A DNA stretch of 64,000 nucleotides from Candidatus Poribacteria bacterium (GCA_003635265.1 PYIZ01000006.1:20736-84735), one strand, 5' to 3'. Positions 18,457 through 27,478 are shown, numbered from the stretch's first letter. Numbers and translations: made by a program. Notes: generated from the sequence alone by a model not told the origin.

Positions 18457-19536
18457 TTAGTGATTATGCTTAATTTTTCCCCATATCGTCGCTAGCTTGT
18501 CTTGAGGGGAAACCGAGAACGCTTTAGGAAAGGGCCAACCGTTGGGGGTGTATACCTCTGTTATCGCGGCGATACCAATATGCCCCCCAATGGCATAAAT
18601 CTTCCCATCCAGAACAGCCGTAGCTAAACTCGCCCGCGCAGTTGGCATCTGATCCTTTAACCTTGTCCACTTGCCCTTCTCTACATCGAATTCAAAAACG
18701 GTCCAATGATAGCGCCACGAGTCAGCTAGGCGCCCATCTCTTTCGTTGCCCTTAAAGGTCCTGCCCCCGATGGCATAAGCCTTGCCACTGTTGACGAAAC
18801 GCGTCCCCATATCGTAATAGGCGACTGGCATGTCTCCTTTCTTCGTCCAAGTATCCGTCTTTGTGTCGTATTCTTCCGTTAGGTCGGTATATTTGTGATG
18901 GGTCTGATCCACAGCACCGCCACCGACATAAATCTTCCCCCTAGCAGCAAAAGCAGCTGCCCCCCATCTTGGATTAGGCATATCCGCCTTCTTTTCCCAT
19001 GTGTCGGTTGCTGGGTTGTAGACCTCGACAGCGGCTGATGGAAAGTAGAAGGATTCCGCACCGCCGATGACATAAATCTTTCCAGCCACCACAGCAGTAG
19101 CTGTCATCATTCTGGGGGTCGGCATATCGGCTTTAGGAGTCCATGTGTCGGTTTTGGGATCGTACTCGTCCAAGAACGGTACCGCCTGAAAATTATCCTC
19201 CGTTCCTCCAACGGCATAGATCTTCCCCCTTATCAAGGCGCTGCCCAACCGAAATCTGCCCCTTTGCCATTTCTTGAGCCTGGTCCATACGTCTCGAGTT
19301 GGGTCGTATTCATGCACGAGTTTGCCCGCTGGCTGCAGGTCATCTTGTCCGCCAAAGGCGTAAACCTTCCCATTGACTGCCTCGGCACCCAACCACCAAG
19401 CACCGCCTGAAATGGCGCCCATTTTTGGAATTGCAGCTTTCTCTTCCCATTTGCCTCCAAAAGCCATTGTCGAAAAACCAAACATTCCGCACGCTACCAA
19501 TCCCGTTAGCAGGTAGCCTAGTATCCGATGCTTCAT
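18457..19536 (-). CDS. Secreted Kelch-repeat beta-propeller protein 4
   Basis: 359 residues from the ATG at 19536, preceded by GAGGTGG. The frame is open further upstream, but that part (to 19623) overlaps the previous gene and has no signal-peptide character. It has a signal peptide, six Kelch blades, a DLTEEYDTKTDTW blade and the C-terminal tag AFSVSPQDKLATIWGKIK plus HNH. It is subgroup B with propellers 3 and 5. Confidence 0.88.
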   Translation of the reverse strand: MKHRILGYLLTGLVACGMFGFSTMAFGGKWEEKAAIPKMGAISGGAWWLGAEAVNGKVYAFGGQDDLQPAGKLVHEYDPTRDVWTRLKKWQRGRFRLGSALIRGKIYAVGGTEDNFQAVPFLDEYDPKTDTWTPKADMPTPRMMTATAVVAGKIYVIGGAESFYFPSAAVEVYNPATDTWEKKADMPNPRWGAAAFAARGKIYVGGGAVDQTHHKYTDLTEEYDTKTDTWTKKGDMPVAYYDMGTRFVNSGKAYAIGGRTFKGNERDGRLADSWRYHWTVFEFDVEKGKWTRLKDQMPTARASLATAVLDGKIYAIGGHIGIAAITEVYTPNGWPFPKAFSVSPQDKLATIWGKIKHNH

Positions 19537-19558
19537 AATGTCCACCTCTATCCTTTTA

Positions 19559-20638
19559 TTATTTTTCCTTAATCGCTCCCCACATCGTCGCCAGTTTCTC
19601 TTGAGGAGAGACAGAAAAAGCATCAGGGAAGGGCCAGCCGTCGGGGGTATATACCTCTACTTCTCTGCGCGGTCCGTTATGATGTCCGCCAATGGCGTAA
19701 ATTTTCCCATCCACGACACTTGTCGCTAAAGTGCCCCTGCCAGTTGGCATCTGGTCGTCAAGCCTCTTCCACTTGTTCTTTTCTACGTCATATTCCAATA
19801 CCGTCCAGTGAAGGACCCAGCCTTGAAATTTGGGACCATCTTTTTCTCTTCCATCGCTGGTCTTCCCGCCAATAATATACGTCTTCCCACTGTTGACAAA
19901 ACTGGCTGCCATGTCGAAGAATGCGATTGGCATATCAGCTTTCTTCGTCCAAGTATCCGTCTTTGGGTCGTATTCCTCTGTCAGGTCGGTATACTTTTGA
20001 TGGGTGTTATCCACGGCGCCGCCAAAGATATAGATCTTACTCTTGATTGTCACCGCCGGCATTCCCCATCTCGGATTTGGCATGTCCGCCTTCTTTTCCC
20101 ATGAATCTGATACGGGGTCATAGACTTCAACTACAGCGGAAGGAAAAAAGAAAGATTCCGCACCGCCAATGGTATAAATCTTCCCGCCTACCGCAGCGAT
20201 GGCGAAGCCCATTCTTGGTGTCGGCATCGGCGCTTTAGCGGCCCATGTGTCCGTTTTGGGATCATATTCGTCAACGTTGGGAAGGGTTTCAAAGTTATTT
20301 GCTGTTCCCCCAAAGGCATAAATCTTCCCTCGCACTGTAGCAGTACCAAGCCGAAATCTGCCCTGTGGCAATTTCTTCTTGTCTACCCAGTCGTCCTTTA
20401 CAGGATCGTATTCTTTCACAACTTTGCCCGGAACTTCCAAATCATCTTGGCCGCCAATGGTATAAATTTTCCCATTTATCACTTCGGTGCCTAACCCCCA
20501 TAACCCGCCAGAGAGGGCGCCAATTTTCGGCATATCCGCTTTCTCTTCCCACTCTCCTGCAAAGCTGATTGTCGAGAAACCGAACATCCCACATGCTATC
20601 AAGCCTATCAGGAGGTAACCTAGTACTCGATATTTCAT
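19559..20638 (-). CDS. Secreted Kelch-repeat beta-propeller protein 5 (first of the operon)
   Basis: 359 residues from the ATG at 20638, chosen because GGAGAGG lies 6 bases upstream. An earlier in-frame start at 20653 would swallow that site. It has a signal peptide ending SFAG, six blades, DLTEEYDPKTDTW and the C-terminal tag AFSVSPQEKLATMWGAIK plus EK. As the promoter-proximal gene of the array it lies about 180 nt downstream of the predicted transcription start. Confidence 0.88.
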   Translation of the reverse strand: MKYRVLGYLLIGLIACGMFGFSTISFAGEWEEKADMPKIGALSGGLWGLGTEVINGKIYTIGGQDDLEVPGKVVKEYDPVKDDWVDKKKLPQGRFRLGTATVRGKIYAFGGTANNFETLPNVDEYDPKTDTWAAKAPMPTPRMGFAIAAVGGKIYTIGGAESFFFPSAVVEVYDPVSDSWEKKADMPNPRWGMPAVTIKSKIYIFGGAVDNTHQKYTDLTEEYDPKTDTWTKKADMPIAFFDMAASFVNSGKTYIIGGKTSDGREKDGPKFQGWVLHWTVLEYDVEKNKWKRLDDQMPTGRGTLATSVVDGKIYAIGGHHNGPRREVEVYTPDGWPFPDAFSVSPQEKLATMWGAIKEK

Positions 20639-20825
20639 AATATGCCTCTCCATCCGCTTTTGCTGCTCCCGTTAATCTCTTTTCACCTCAGCGCCTGTCT
20701 TGAGAAGAGATCGCAAACTGCTCAAGGACTCATCACCAGTTACTGCTACTGCGTGAGAGCACAACAACCAACTAGCCGACCTCAACCGCAGTATTCGTCT
20801 GTGTTTTGCCAAAAAGAACAAAATC

Positions 20826-20854
20826 ATTCTATCAGACATTACTGCCTTTGTCAA
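20826..20854 (-). promoter_or_regulatory. Sigma-70 promoter for the five-gene Kelch operon
   Basis: Read on the minus strand: TTGACA (20854-20849), 17-bp spacer, TAGAAT (20831-20826). Strong consensus match; the predicted start of transcription is near 20819. Confidence 0.85.
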
Positions 20855-20923
20855 GTTAAAATCTCCCTTAAGAAGGCTCGCCCAGAGTGCTGAATTTCTT
20901 TGGAGTTCAGCCGTTCAAAGGGA

Positions 20924-20952
20924 TTGATTTATTACTCAATTTGTGCTAAACT
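20924..20952 (+). promoter_or_regulatory. Promoter for the CDP-alcohol phosphatidyltransferase gene
   Basis: TTGATT (20924-20929), 17-bp spacer, TAAACT (20947-20952), preceded by TGC, an extended -10. The same TGCTAAAxT box is used upstream of the genes at 26300 and 34918. Confidence 0.7.
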
Positions 20953-21006
20953 AAGTTTACAATCGAGAAATATTGACATCACAAGATAGAGGATGGATCT
21001 TATCCA

Positions 21007-21636
21007 ATGTTTGAAGCAAAGCTGAGATCAAAGATCGGCGCGATACTTTCTCCCCTTGCACGGATAATCGTATCGCTCGGCATCACTGCGAATATGGTCA
21101 CCATGTTCGGGTTGCTGGTTAATTTGGTGGCTGCTTTCTGTTTGGCAACTGATCGGTTGATAGCAGCGGGGTTGTTGATTTTATTCGGGGCGAGTTTCGA
21201 TATGATAGATGGTGCCGTTGCTCGTGCGAGAACGTCGACCAACTCTTCGGGAGCACTGCTAGATTCTGTAATTGATCGGTATTCAGAAGCGGTGATATTC
21301 CTTGGTGCCCTTATCTATTTTCATCATTTACAGAACTTTTTCGGGGTAGTACTGGTTTTCGCAGCGGTGATTGGGTCGATACTTGTCAGCTATGTGCGCG
21401 CCAAAGCGGAGGGACTTCAAATTGAGTGCAAGGTCGGACTGATGCAACGGCCCGAGCGGATTATATTGTTGGCATTGGGTGTCATAGCGCAAGGGGTTAT
21501 TCCAGATCAGTATACAACAATTTTGCAATCAAAGGGAGTTATCCTCTTGGGCGTGTTCGCAATTCTCGCTGTGACCGCGCATATCACTGCTATCCACCGG
21601 CTCATCTTTTCATTCCACAAGTTAAGCGATCATTGA
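21007..21636 (+). CDS. CDP-alcohol phosphatidyltransferase family membrane enzyme
   Basis: 209 residues. The catalytic signature DG-x2-AR-x8-G-x3-D-x3-D is intact (DGAVARARTSTNSSGALLD then SVIDR, about residues 61-86). Several hydrophobic helices follow. The family transfers a phosphatidyl group from CDP-diacylglycerol to an alcohol such as glycerol phosphate or inositol phosphate at the inner membrane. The acceptor cannot be told from the sequence. The first cytoplasmic stretch (about 1-20) and the total length fit PgsA-like or archaetidylinositol-type members. Confidence 0.85.
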   Translation: MFEAKLRSKIGAILSPLARIIVSLGITANMVTMFGLLVNLVAAFCLATDRLIAAGLLILFGASFDMIDGAVARARTSTNSSGALLDSVIDRYSEAVIFLGALIYFHHLQNFFGVVLVFAAVIGSILVSYVRAKAEGLQIECKVGLMQRPERIILLALGVIAQGVIPDQYTTILQSKGVILLGVFAILAVTAHITAIHRLIFSFHKLSDH

Positions 21637-21684
21637 GTTGACAGGGATATGATACTCCTGTGATTGTTGCTAAACTCACACTGC

Positions 21685-22362
21685 TCACATCTCCTCCGGC
21701 TGTCGTTTCCGAATTAAGTTCGGAATCAACGACACCAGAACGATGAAGATTCCGGCACCGGCGAGGTAGATTAGCGTCTTCTTAATATTCCCTTCGCCAA
21801 CATTCACTGCGGCACCCAACTGGACATAGGCAGCAGTGCCAGGTAGCATACAGATCCATGAGACGAAGAAGTACGTGGTAAACCGTATCTTCGTGAGACC
21901 ATAAGCGTAGTTCTGCAAGTTAAAAGGAAAAAGCGGGACAAGCCGAGTAACCATCAGCATCCGCCAGCCCTGCCTTTGAGCTCCCTCATCGATTCGCCGA
22001 AACTGTGCATTACCTTGGACCCAGCCTTCCACCATGCCGCGAGCGACGTAACGCGCGATCAGAAAGGCGCATGAGACGCCGATTACTGCCCCGATAGAGG
22101 CGTAGACAACCCCCCAGATGGGACCAAAGGCAAGACCAGAGAGCATTGTAACAGGCAAACCGGGCAGAAAAAAAACGGTCGCAACAATGTAAAAGCCGAT
22201 GTACACCAAAGGAGCGATGACGCCGAAACTGTCGATCTTCTCTTTGATTTTGGGAATATTGTCGGGTTTGAGATAGTCTATCACGCCGTAATGACTTAAT
22301 AGACTATACACACCAACGATAATAATGATAGCGATGATAATCTTCACAAGGTTCCGCTTCAT
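21685..22362 (-). CDS. TVP38/TMEM64 (SNARE-associated/DedA-like) membrane protein
   Basis: 225 residues. An N-terminal membrane helix (KIIIAIIIIVGVYSLL) is followed by the VTT-domain core: FFLPGLPVTMLSGLAFGPIWG, a GAxIGxxxAFLIARYxARG segment and RLVPLFPFNLQNYAYGLTKI. Two further helices and a basic tail (IRKRQPEEM) follow. The family includes lipid scramblase or undecaprenyl-phosphate transport proteins; the exact role here is unknown. It converges on the lipid synthase gene with a 48-bp gap. Confidence 0.87.
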   Translation of the reverse strand: MKRNLVKIIIAIIIIVGVYSLLSHYGVIDYLKPDNIPKIKEKIDSFGVIAPLVYIGFYIVATVFFLPGLPVTMLSGLAFGPIWGVVYASIGAVIGVSCAFLIARYVARGMVEGWVQGNAQFRRIDEGAQRQGWRMLMVTRLVPLFPFNLQNYAYGLTKIRFTTYFFVSWICMLPGTAAYVQLGAAVNVGEGNIKKTLIYLAGAGIFIVLVSLIPNLIRKRQPEEM

Positions 22363-22460
22363 AGCGTTTCAATCCCTTCACAGTTTTGGTTCATTAGTTC
22401 ATTACAAGTGCTTGCCGAGTTAGTTCTGCCAAGTCCGAGAGGATCCGTCCGTGCAGCCTG

Positions 22461-22478
22461 TCCCGATTCTATCGGGGA
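22461..22478. repeat. Palindrome family B copy: TCCCGATTCTATCGGGGA
   Basis: Imperfect CCCGAT/ATCGGG palindrome in the 210-bp divergent gap between the TVP38 and oxidoreductase genes. Related copies are at 11837, 24886, 24913, 31988 and 40518. Confidence 0.65.
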
Positions 22479-22572
22479 GACAAGGCGTGACCGGGGATGC
22501 CCGCCCTACGGGTTACATGCAGTCAAATGCCAACGGAGCCTAATAACTTAAGTAATAATACGGAGATACAAC

Positions 22573-23700
22573 ATGCCCAAAACTTATACCGCAGCCGTCA
22601 TTGGATCGACCGGCAAGGGCGGCTATGGACATCGTCTAGATACCGCATTCGATATCGATGATGTCGAACTGGTCGCTATCGCTGACCATGACCTCGAAGG
22701 GCTTGCGGATGCTGGCGAACGGTTGGGGGTTTCCCGACTCTACCGCGACTACCGGCAGATGCTTGAAACGGAAAAACCTGACTTCGTCAGCATCGCACCG
22801 AGCTGGGTCACAGAACGTGTCCCCATGATTGAAGCCGCTGCGGCGGTGGGGTGCCACATCTATTGTGAAAAACCTGTCGCAGGCAGCCTCGCCGAAGTTG
22901 ATGCAATCGTTGCTGCTTGCCAAAATGCAAAGGTGAAGATGGGGGTTGCCCATCAGTGGCGTGCGATGCTCCCGGTCCAGAAGATAATCAAAGATGTGAA
23001 AACCGGTAGGTTTGGAAAATTGCTTCGCGTCCGCACCCGTCCGAAGGACGATAGCCGAGGTGGTGGCGAAGAGTTGCTCCTACACGGGACACATCTGTTC
23101 GACCTAATGATGGCTTTTGCCGGTGAACCACGCTGGGCGAGCGGGCATGTCACCGTTAATGACCGAGATGCTACAACGGACGATACAGGACAGGGCAACG
23201 CCCCCGTCGGTCCCATCATCGGCGATTCCATTTCCGCAGTCTTCGGCTTCGACAACGGTGTTCGAGGGTTCTTCGACTCCACCGCCGGTTTGGCTATTCC
23301 CGGCGAATCAAATTTTGATAACCTATACGGACTGTCCCTTGAATGCGAGCGAGCGTCGCTGGAACTTCGTGAACCGGGCGATGTCTATATCTATGCTGCA
23401 CCGCGGGTATTGCCCGACCTTCAAGATCTCGCTTGGGAACGGGTCTGGATGCCCGAATGGCATGAACGTCCTGAACATGCACCAGATCTGCTCCGGAAGA
23501 ACTGGTTATCCATAGGCAACAGAACCCTTGCTCGTGACCTGATCGATGCCGTTGAGACTGACCGTGAACCGCTTTCGAGTATTCAGATGGTCCGTTTCGT
23601 AAGCGAGATGGTTCAGGGCGTCTATAGTTCGCACCTGCTTGCTGGTCGTCGAATCACCATTCCTCTAACCGAACGCGCCCATCCGCTCGACGGATCGTAA
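22573..23700 (+). CDS. Gfo/Idh/MocA-family NAD(P)-dependent oxidoreductase 1
   Basis: 375 residues. The N-terminal Rossmann fold has a slightly unusual nucleotide loop (AAVIGSTGKGGYGHRL instead of GxGxxG), then LVAIADHD and the family's catalytic EKPVAGS motif (YCEKP, about residue 98-102). A C-terminal alpha/beta substrate domain with HGTHLFDLM follows. Members oxidise sugars, cyclitols or related polyols. The SD is CGGAGA before the ATG. The substrate is unknown; the second family member 2.6 kb away has only generic similarity. Confidence 0.87.
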   Translation: MPKTYTAAVIGSTGKGGYGHRLDTAFDIDDVELVAIADHDLEGLADAGERLGVSRLYRDYRQMLETEKPDFVSIAPSWVTERVPMIEAAAAVGCHIYCEKPVAGSLAEVDAIVAACQNAKVKMGVAHQWRAMLPVQKIIKDVKTGRFGKLLRVRTRPKDDSRGGGEELLLHGTHLFDLMMAFAGEPRWASGHVTVNDRDATTDDTGQGNAPVGPIIGDSISAVFGFDNGVRGFFDSTAGLAIPGESNFDNLYGLSLECERASLELREPGDVYIYAAPRVLPDLQDLAWERVWMPEWHERPEHAPDLLRKNWLSIGNRTLARDLIDAVETDREPLSSIQMVRFVSEMVQGVYSSHLLAGRRITIPLTERAHPLDGS

Positions 23701-23705
23701 AAGAC

Positions 23706-24854
23706 CTACGACTCTCTGTTCTTACCGAATGGGGCTTTAGCCCGTAAAGCCCAATCCTTTAGGTTTGGGAGTATGTCACTGAACCCCTCGGCACAAACAA
23801 GCAATAAAATGAGTACGCCTTGGATAATCAGAAACAGTTCCCTCGGTACGTTCGTCAAAATCTCGATGTCCAGTGCGCCTTTGTTCAGTGCGCCGAATAG
23901 AAGAGCAGCAAAAAGAACACCGTAAGGGTGGTTCCTGCCAAGCAGCGCAACCACGATACCGGTGAATCCGAAACCGGGTGAGAAATTATCGAGGAAACGA
24001 TAGCGATAGCCCATCACCTCCCACACCCCAGCAAAACCCGCAACCGCTCCACTCAACGCCATTGTCCAGACCGTCACGCGACGCACGTTAATACCCGCAT
24101 AGGTGGCGACCTCTGTGGCATTGCCAACGAAGCGAATCTCATATCCCCATTTGGTGCGCTTCAAGAAAAACTGCATTATTCCAATCAATGCAAACGCAAA
24201 AAACAGCGTGATGTTTACGGGATTGCTTGGCAGAAACACCGACGAAAAAGCAGATAGTCGTGGAAGCTGTGCTGCTTCATGAATCAGCGGTGTGTGGGGC
24301 GTCATCTGATTCGGTGCCTTATAGACCTCGGTAACAAGGTAATTCGTCAATGCAATCGCGATAAAGTTTAGCATGATGGTGTTGATGACTTCATGCACGC
24401 CGTAACGCGCTTTGAGTACCCCCGGTATAGCGCCCCACAGTCCTCCAGCGAGGATTGCAGAGACCAAGCAAGCGGGTATGATAACCCAGCCGCCTCCCCA
24501 GTTCAGGTGGAATCCGACCCATGCCGTGGCGAATCCTGCGAGATAAAGTTGCCCTTCGCAGCCGATATTGAAAAGCCCGCCCTTAAATCCGAGCATGACC
24601 GCAAGCCCGGTAAAGATTAAAGGGGTCGCATTAAATAGGACGTAGCCAAAGTCGTCGAGACTACCGAAGACACTCTGCCATAAGAGTCCGTAAACTTCAA
24701 ATGGTCTTTCACCAAAGAACAGAATTAAAATGCCACCGAGCAGAAATGCGGTACAGAGGGCGAAAGCAGTGGGTAGCAAGCGAGGCGACACATCGCCTGT
24801 AAAATGCGAAAGATGAGATGTTATACGTGATGCGTAGTCTGCGAGTCTATTCAT
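23706..24854 (-). CDS. ABC transporter inner-membrane permease, sugar/nucleoside (BPD_transp_2) type
   Basis: About 382 residues from the ATG at 24854 (MNRLADYAS). About 9-10 membrane helices with family landmarks NATPLIFTGLAVMLGFKGGLFNIGCEGQ, GVHEVINTIMLNFIA and GFTGIVVALLGRNHPYG, as in YufP/NupP-type nucleoside permeases. The frame is open upstream to 25037, but that extension crosses repeat DNA (24886-24928) and the start of the aminotransferase intergenic region. The first ~15 residues (ADYASRITSHLSHF) also look repeat-derived. No ATPase or binding-protein gene is nearby, so it is an orphan permease. Confidence 0.82.
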   Translation of the reverse strand: MNRLADYASRITSHLSHFTGDVSPRLLPTAFALCTAFLLGGILILFFGERPFEVYGLLWQSVFGSLDDFGYVLFNATPLIFTGLAVMLGFKGGLFNIGCEGQLYLAGFATAWVGFHLNWGGGWVIIPACLVSAILAGGLWGAIPGVLKARYGVHEVINTIMLNFIAIALTNYLVTEVYKAPNQMTPHTPLIHEAAQLPRLSAFSSVFLPSNPVNITLFFAFALIGIMQFFLKRTKWGYEIRFVGNATEVATYAGINVRRVTVWTMALSGAVAGFAGVWEVMGYRYRFLDNFSPGFGFTGIVVALLGRNHPYGVLFAALLFGALNKGALDIEILTNVPRELFLIIQGVLILLLVCAEGFSDILPNLKDWALRAKAPFGKNRES

Positions 24855-24885
24855 TCTCCGTTTCGTTCCGATGCCGTTCCGAGCA

Positions 24886-24928
24886 TCCCGATACATCGGG
24901 ACTTGTCGAAGATCCCGAGATATCGGGA
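24886..24928. repeat. Two adjacent palindromes (family B): CCCGATACATCGGG and CCCGAGATATCGGG
   Basis: TCCCGATACATCGGGA (24886-24901) and TCCCGAGATATCGGGA (24913-24928), 11 bp apart, in the gap between the aminotransferase stop and the permease start. Confidence 0.75.
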
Positions 24929-24943
24929 AGAGTCTCCGATCTG

Positions 24944-26083
24944 CTACTCTGACAACGCTGCCAACAAGTGCGCCACATTCGCGCTTCCGTTGTAGAGATG
25001 GGTTGAAATCCGCATCCGACCGAATTCGCCCCAACACAGTATACCCATCTTAGCTAACCGCGTCTGCATCGCGTGTGCGTCTTCAACTAGGAAGCAGGTG
25101 TTTCCTGATCGCGCCGATCTGACCTGAGGACTGATAACCGTAAACCCCAGTTCCTCTAGTCCTATGCTCACCAGCTCAGACAGTGTCCGGGCATGGTCGG
25201 AAATTCGCTCAATGCCGATCGAAAGCAGTACCTCCAACGCTCGGTCTAGGTGCATTACCACCAGCATTGATGGGTTACCGGGTTCCAGACGTTCAGGCAT
25301 CGGCTGCTCCTCGACTTCCGGTGCACGTTCTGCCTCTTGGGGTGGCCACACCACTAGGTTATGCCAGCCGAAACTGGTTGAGGCAATCTGTCCTTCCGCC
25401 CGTTTGCTCAGGTACATGGGGGCTACACCGTGGGTCGCAAGCAGCCATTTATAACTGCTACTCACAGTCAAATCGGTTAGTCCCGCGGGAACATCTACAA
25501 CCCCCGCAGCATGGGTCGCATCAACAGCAAAAAGTGTGTTCATCCGATGCAGTCCATTGGAAAGCTGTTCTAAGTTCAAACATTGCCCCGTATAAAAACT
25601 CGCTTGACTGACCGCCAAGACCCGCGTCCGTTCATCGACCGCATCTAAGAGATCTTTCTCGTGCACAAGCCAGTTCCGATGTGGCACCAATCGCACCTCC
25701 ACCCCGTGAGCGCGGAGGGCCCGCCAAGCGTAGGCGACCGATGGGAACTCCAAATTGGTTGTTACTACGTTGTCTCCTTCCTGCCAGTCCAGACCACGGG
25801 CGAGCCAATTCATCCCCTCCGCCGCCGATGGCATGAACGCAATCCGCTCCGATGGCACACGCCACAGTTCACCCATCCGGTTTCTACAGCGTTCTCCACG
25901 TGCATAAATTTCTTCGCGCCCATCGTGTCCAGCACTCTTCAAACGAGCGAATTCCGTGTGCACGGCTTCCTGTGATTTCAGCCAAGGAGCTTCTCCCCCT
26001 GTGCACAGATGCGTCACTCTCTCCAGTCCGACGAATTGATCGGGAGAGATAAGCGGTTCAATGTGCGTGTCGGAACGGTTCAT
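24944..26083 (-). CDS. Aminotransferase class V family PLP enzyme
   Basis: 379 residues from the ATG at 26083 (MNRSDTHIEPLIS); 16 more in-frame codons upstream look non-conserved. PLP-fold landmarks: AFMPSAAEGMNWLA, TTNLEFPSVAYAW, FAVDATHAAGV with the cofactor-contacting Asp, and SSSYKWLLATHGVAP with the Schiff-base Lys. The C-terminal domain contains FLVEDAHAMQTRLAKMGI and MRISTHLYN. Relatives include NifS-like desulfurases, kynureninases and selenocysteine lyases; no catalytic Cys loop of the desulfurase type is evident. The permease follows 90 bp downstream. Confidence 0.85.
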   Translation of the reverse strand: MNRSDTHIEPLISPDQFVGLERVTHLCTGGEAPWLKSQEAVHTEFARLKSAGHDGREEIYARGERCRNRMGELWRVPSERIAFMPSAAEGMNWLARGLDWQEGDNVVTTNLEFPSVAYAWRALRAHGVEVRLVPHRNWLVHEKDLLDAVDERTRVLAVSQASFYTGQCLNLEQLSNGLHRMNTLFAVDATHAAGVVDVPAGLTDLTVSSSYKWLLATHGVAPMYLSKRAEGQIASTSFGWHNLVVWPPQEAERAPEVEEQPMPERLEPGNPSMLVVMHLDRALEVLLSIGIERISDHARTLSELVSIGLEELGFTVISPQVRSARSGNTCFLVEDAHAMQTRLAKMGILCWGEFGRMRISTHLYNGSANVAHLLAALSE

Positions 26084-26220
26084 GTGCAATCCCTTCGTAT
26101 TGCGCAGCCTTCGTGGATATGAATATATCACCGTTGGGATTATAGCAGTAGTTCACTAGGAATACAACGCAAAAGTTCGATGGGGCAGCCGCCTTTCGTT
26201 TGAAGCCCTTCATTTTAGCA

Positions 26221-26249
26221 TTGAGGGAATTTCTGGGTTCTGCTAAAAT
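26221..26249 (+). promoter_or_regulatory. Promoter for oxidoreductase 2
   Basis: TTGAGG (26221-26226), 17-bp spacer, TAAAAT (26244-26249) with an extended TGC. The start codon is 50 bp downstream. Confidence 0.7.
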
Positions 26250-26299
26250 AGCCGAGATAGCGGTAGTCCACCAGCCCAATAAATAGGAGGTGCCTCCTT

Positions 26300-27478
26300 A
26301 TGGCGACCAGTTATCGCGTTGGCATCGTCGGTTGCGGCAGCATCGCCCAACGCCACACGAAGGCGTACCAGAGCGTACCCGGCTTTCATCTCGCTGCTGC
26401 TACTGAGCCTAATACTGAGACTTCGCGCGCATTTCAGGAGACTTTTGCCATTCCTAAGATGTACGCAGATCCGATAGAGATGCTGCAGAAAGAGTCATTG
26501 GATGTTGTCAGCATCTGCACCTGGCATGGGCTGCATGCACCCCAGACGCTCATGGCAGCCGAACACGGTGCTAGGGCAGTCCTGTGCGAGAAGCCGATGG
26601 CGGTGAGTCTAGACGAAGCCGACCAAATGATTGCCGCTTGTCAAGCGAGCGGGACCAAACTAGCGATTGGACATCAACGGCGTTTTTATCCCGGCTGGAC
26701 AGAGGCGCGCCGACTCATCAGCGAAGGTGCGGTTGGAAAACCTACCATGGTTACCGGATATGTGGTTGATGGCTTGCTCAACACCGGCAGCCATGTCATT
26801 GATGGCATGCGCTATGTGTTGGGCGACCCACAGCCGGAATGGGTCATGGGAGCCGTTGAACGCAAAACAAATCGCTGGGAACGGGATGTGCCTATCGAGG
26901 ATTGTTGTCTGGGACTCACAAATTTCGCCGGTGGGGCTCAGGCGTTGCTTCAGGTGGATCTCACCGCATATAGTTCGGCAGATCACTTCACAGTGCAAGG
27001 TTCAGAGGGGCTGCTGATGGTGGCACCCGATTCTCTCCGTCTTATCAGCCCTGATAATAGTAATGGAGAAACACTCCCGACGCTGTGGGATACCCACACT
27101 CAATCCGCAGCCGGATCGGTTGGGTTTGAGAGCTATTTTCATATTGCTTACACCGCCCAAGCGCAGGGACTGAGGGCATGGTTGGACGGGGAAGCTGGCT
27201 ATCGCAGTGAAGGAACACAGACTCGCCACAGTGTCGAGATCATGATGGCACTCTATCAATCGGTTCGTGAGGGTGAAGTGATGCGTTTACCACTGGAGGA
27301 GGGGGCATATCCGCTATCTGCTATGGTAGCGGAGAACAAGCTGCCGCTCCGCTATCCCGAAAAGTATGACATTCGAGACCCGCAGCGGAGGACGTGGATC
27401 CACCGTGAGGCGTATGATCGCATGCGTGCTGATGGACTATCGCACCCGGAGATTATGGCAACACTTTTCAATAAATGA
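26300..27478 (+). CDS. Gfo/Idh/MocA-family oxidoreductase 2
   Basis: 392 residues. Classical Rossmann loop VGIVGCGSIAQRHTKAY, LAAATEPN at the end of strand two, catalytic LCEKPMAVS (about residue 94-102) and GHQRRFYPGW. The C-terminal substrate domain includes GSHVIDGMRYVLGDP. The SD is TAGGAGGTG. The downstream gene (DUF6807) runs in the same direction with a 138-bp gap, suggesting a shared sugar or glycoside catabolic role (inference). Confidence 0.9.
   Translation: MATSYRVGIVGCGSIAQRHTKAYQSVPGFHLAAATEPNTETSRAFQETFAIPKMYADPIEMLQKESLDVVSICTWHGLHAPQTLMAAEHGARAVLCEKPMAVSLDEADQMIAACQASGTKLAIGHQRRFYPGWTEARRLISEGAVGKPTMVTGYVVDGLLNTGSHVIDGMRYVLGDPQPEWVMGAVERKTNRWERDVPIEDCCLGLTNFAGGAQALLQVDLTAYSSADHFTVQGSEGLLMVAPDSLRLISPDNSNGETLPTLWDTHTQSAAGSVGFESYFHIAYTAQAQGLRAWLDGEAGYRSEGTQTRHSVEIMMALYQSVREGEVMRLPLEEGAYPLSAMVAENKLPLRYPEKYDIRDPQRRTWIHREAYDRMRADGLSHPEIMATLFNK

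Larger units (their letters stand above)
20639..21006. other. Divergent promoter region between the Kelch array and the CDP-alcohol transferase gene
   Basis: 368 bp with no credible gene. It holds back-to-back promoters (minus at 20826-20854, plus at 20924-20952) and a long (~180 nt) untranslated leader for the Kelch array. No obvious riboswitch or hairpin was recognised in that leader. Confidence 0.7.
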
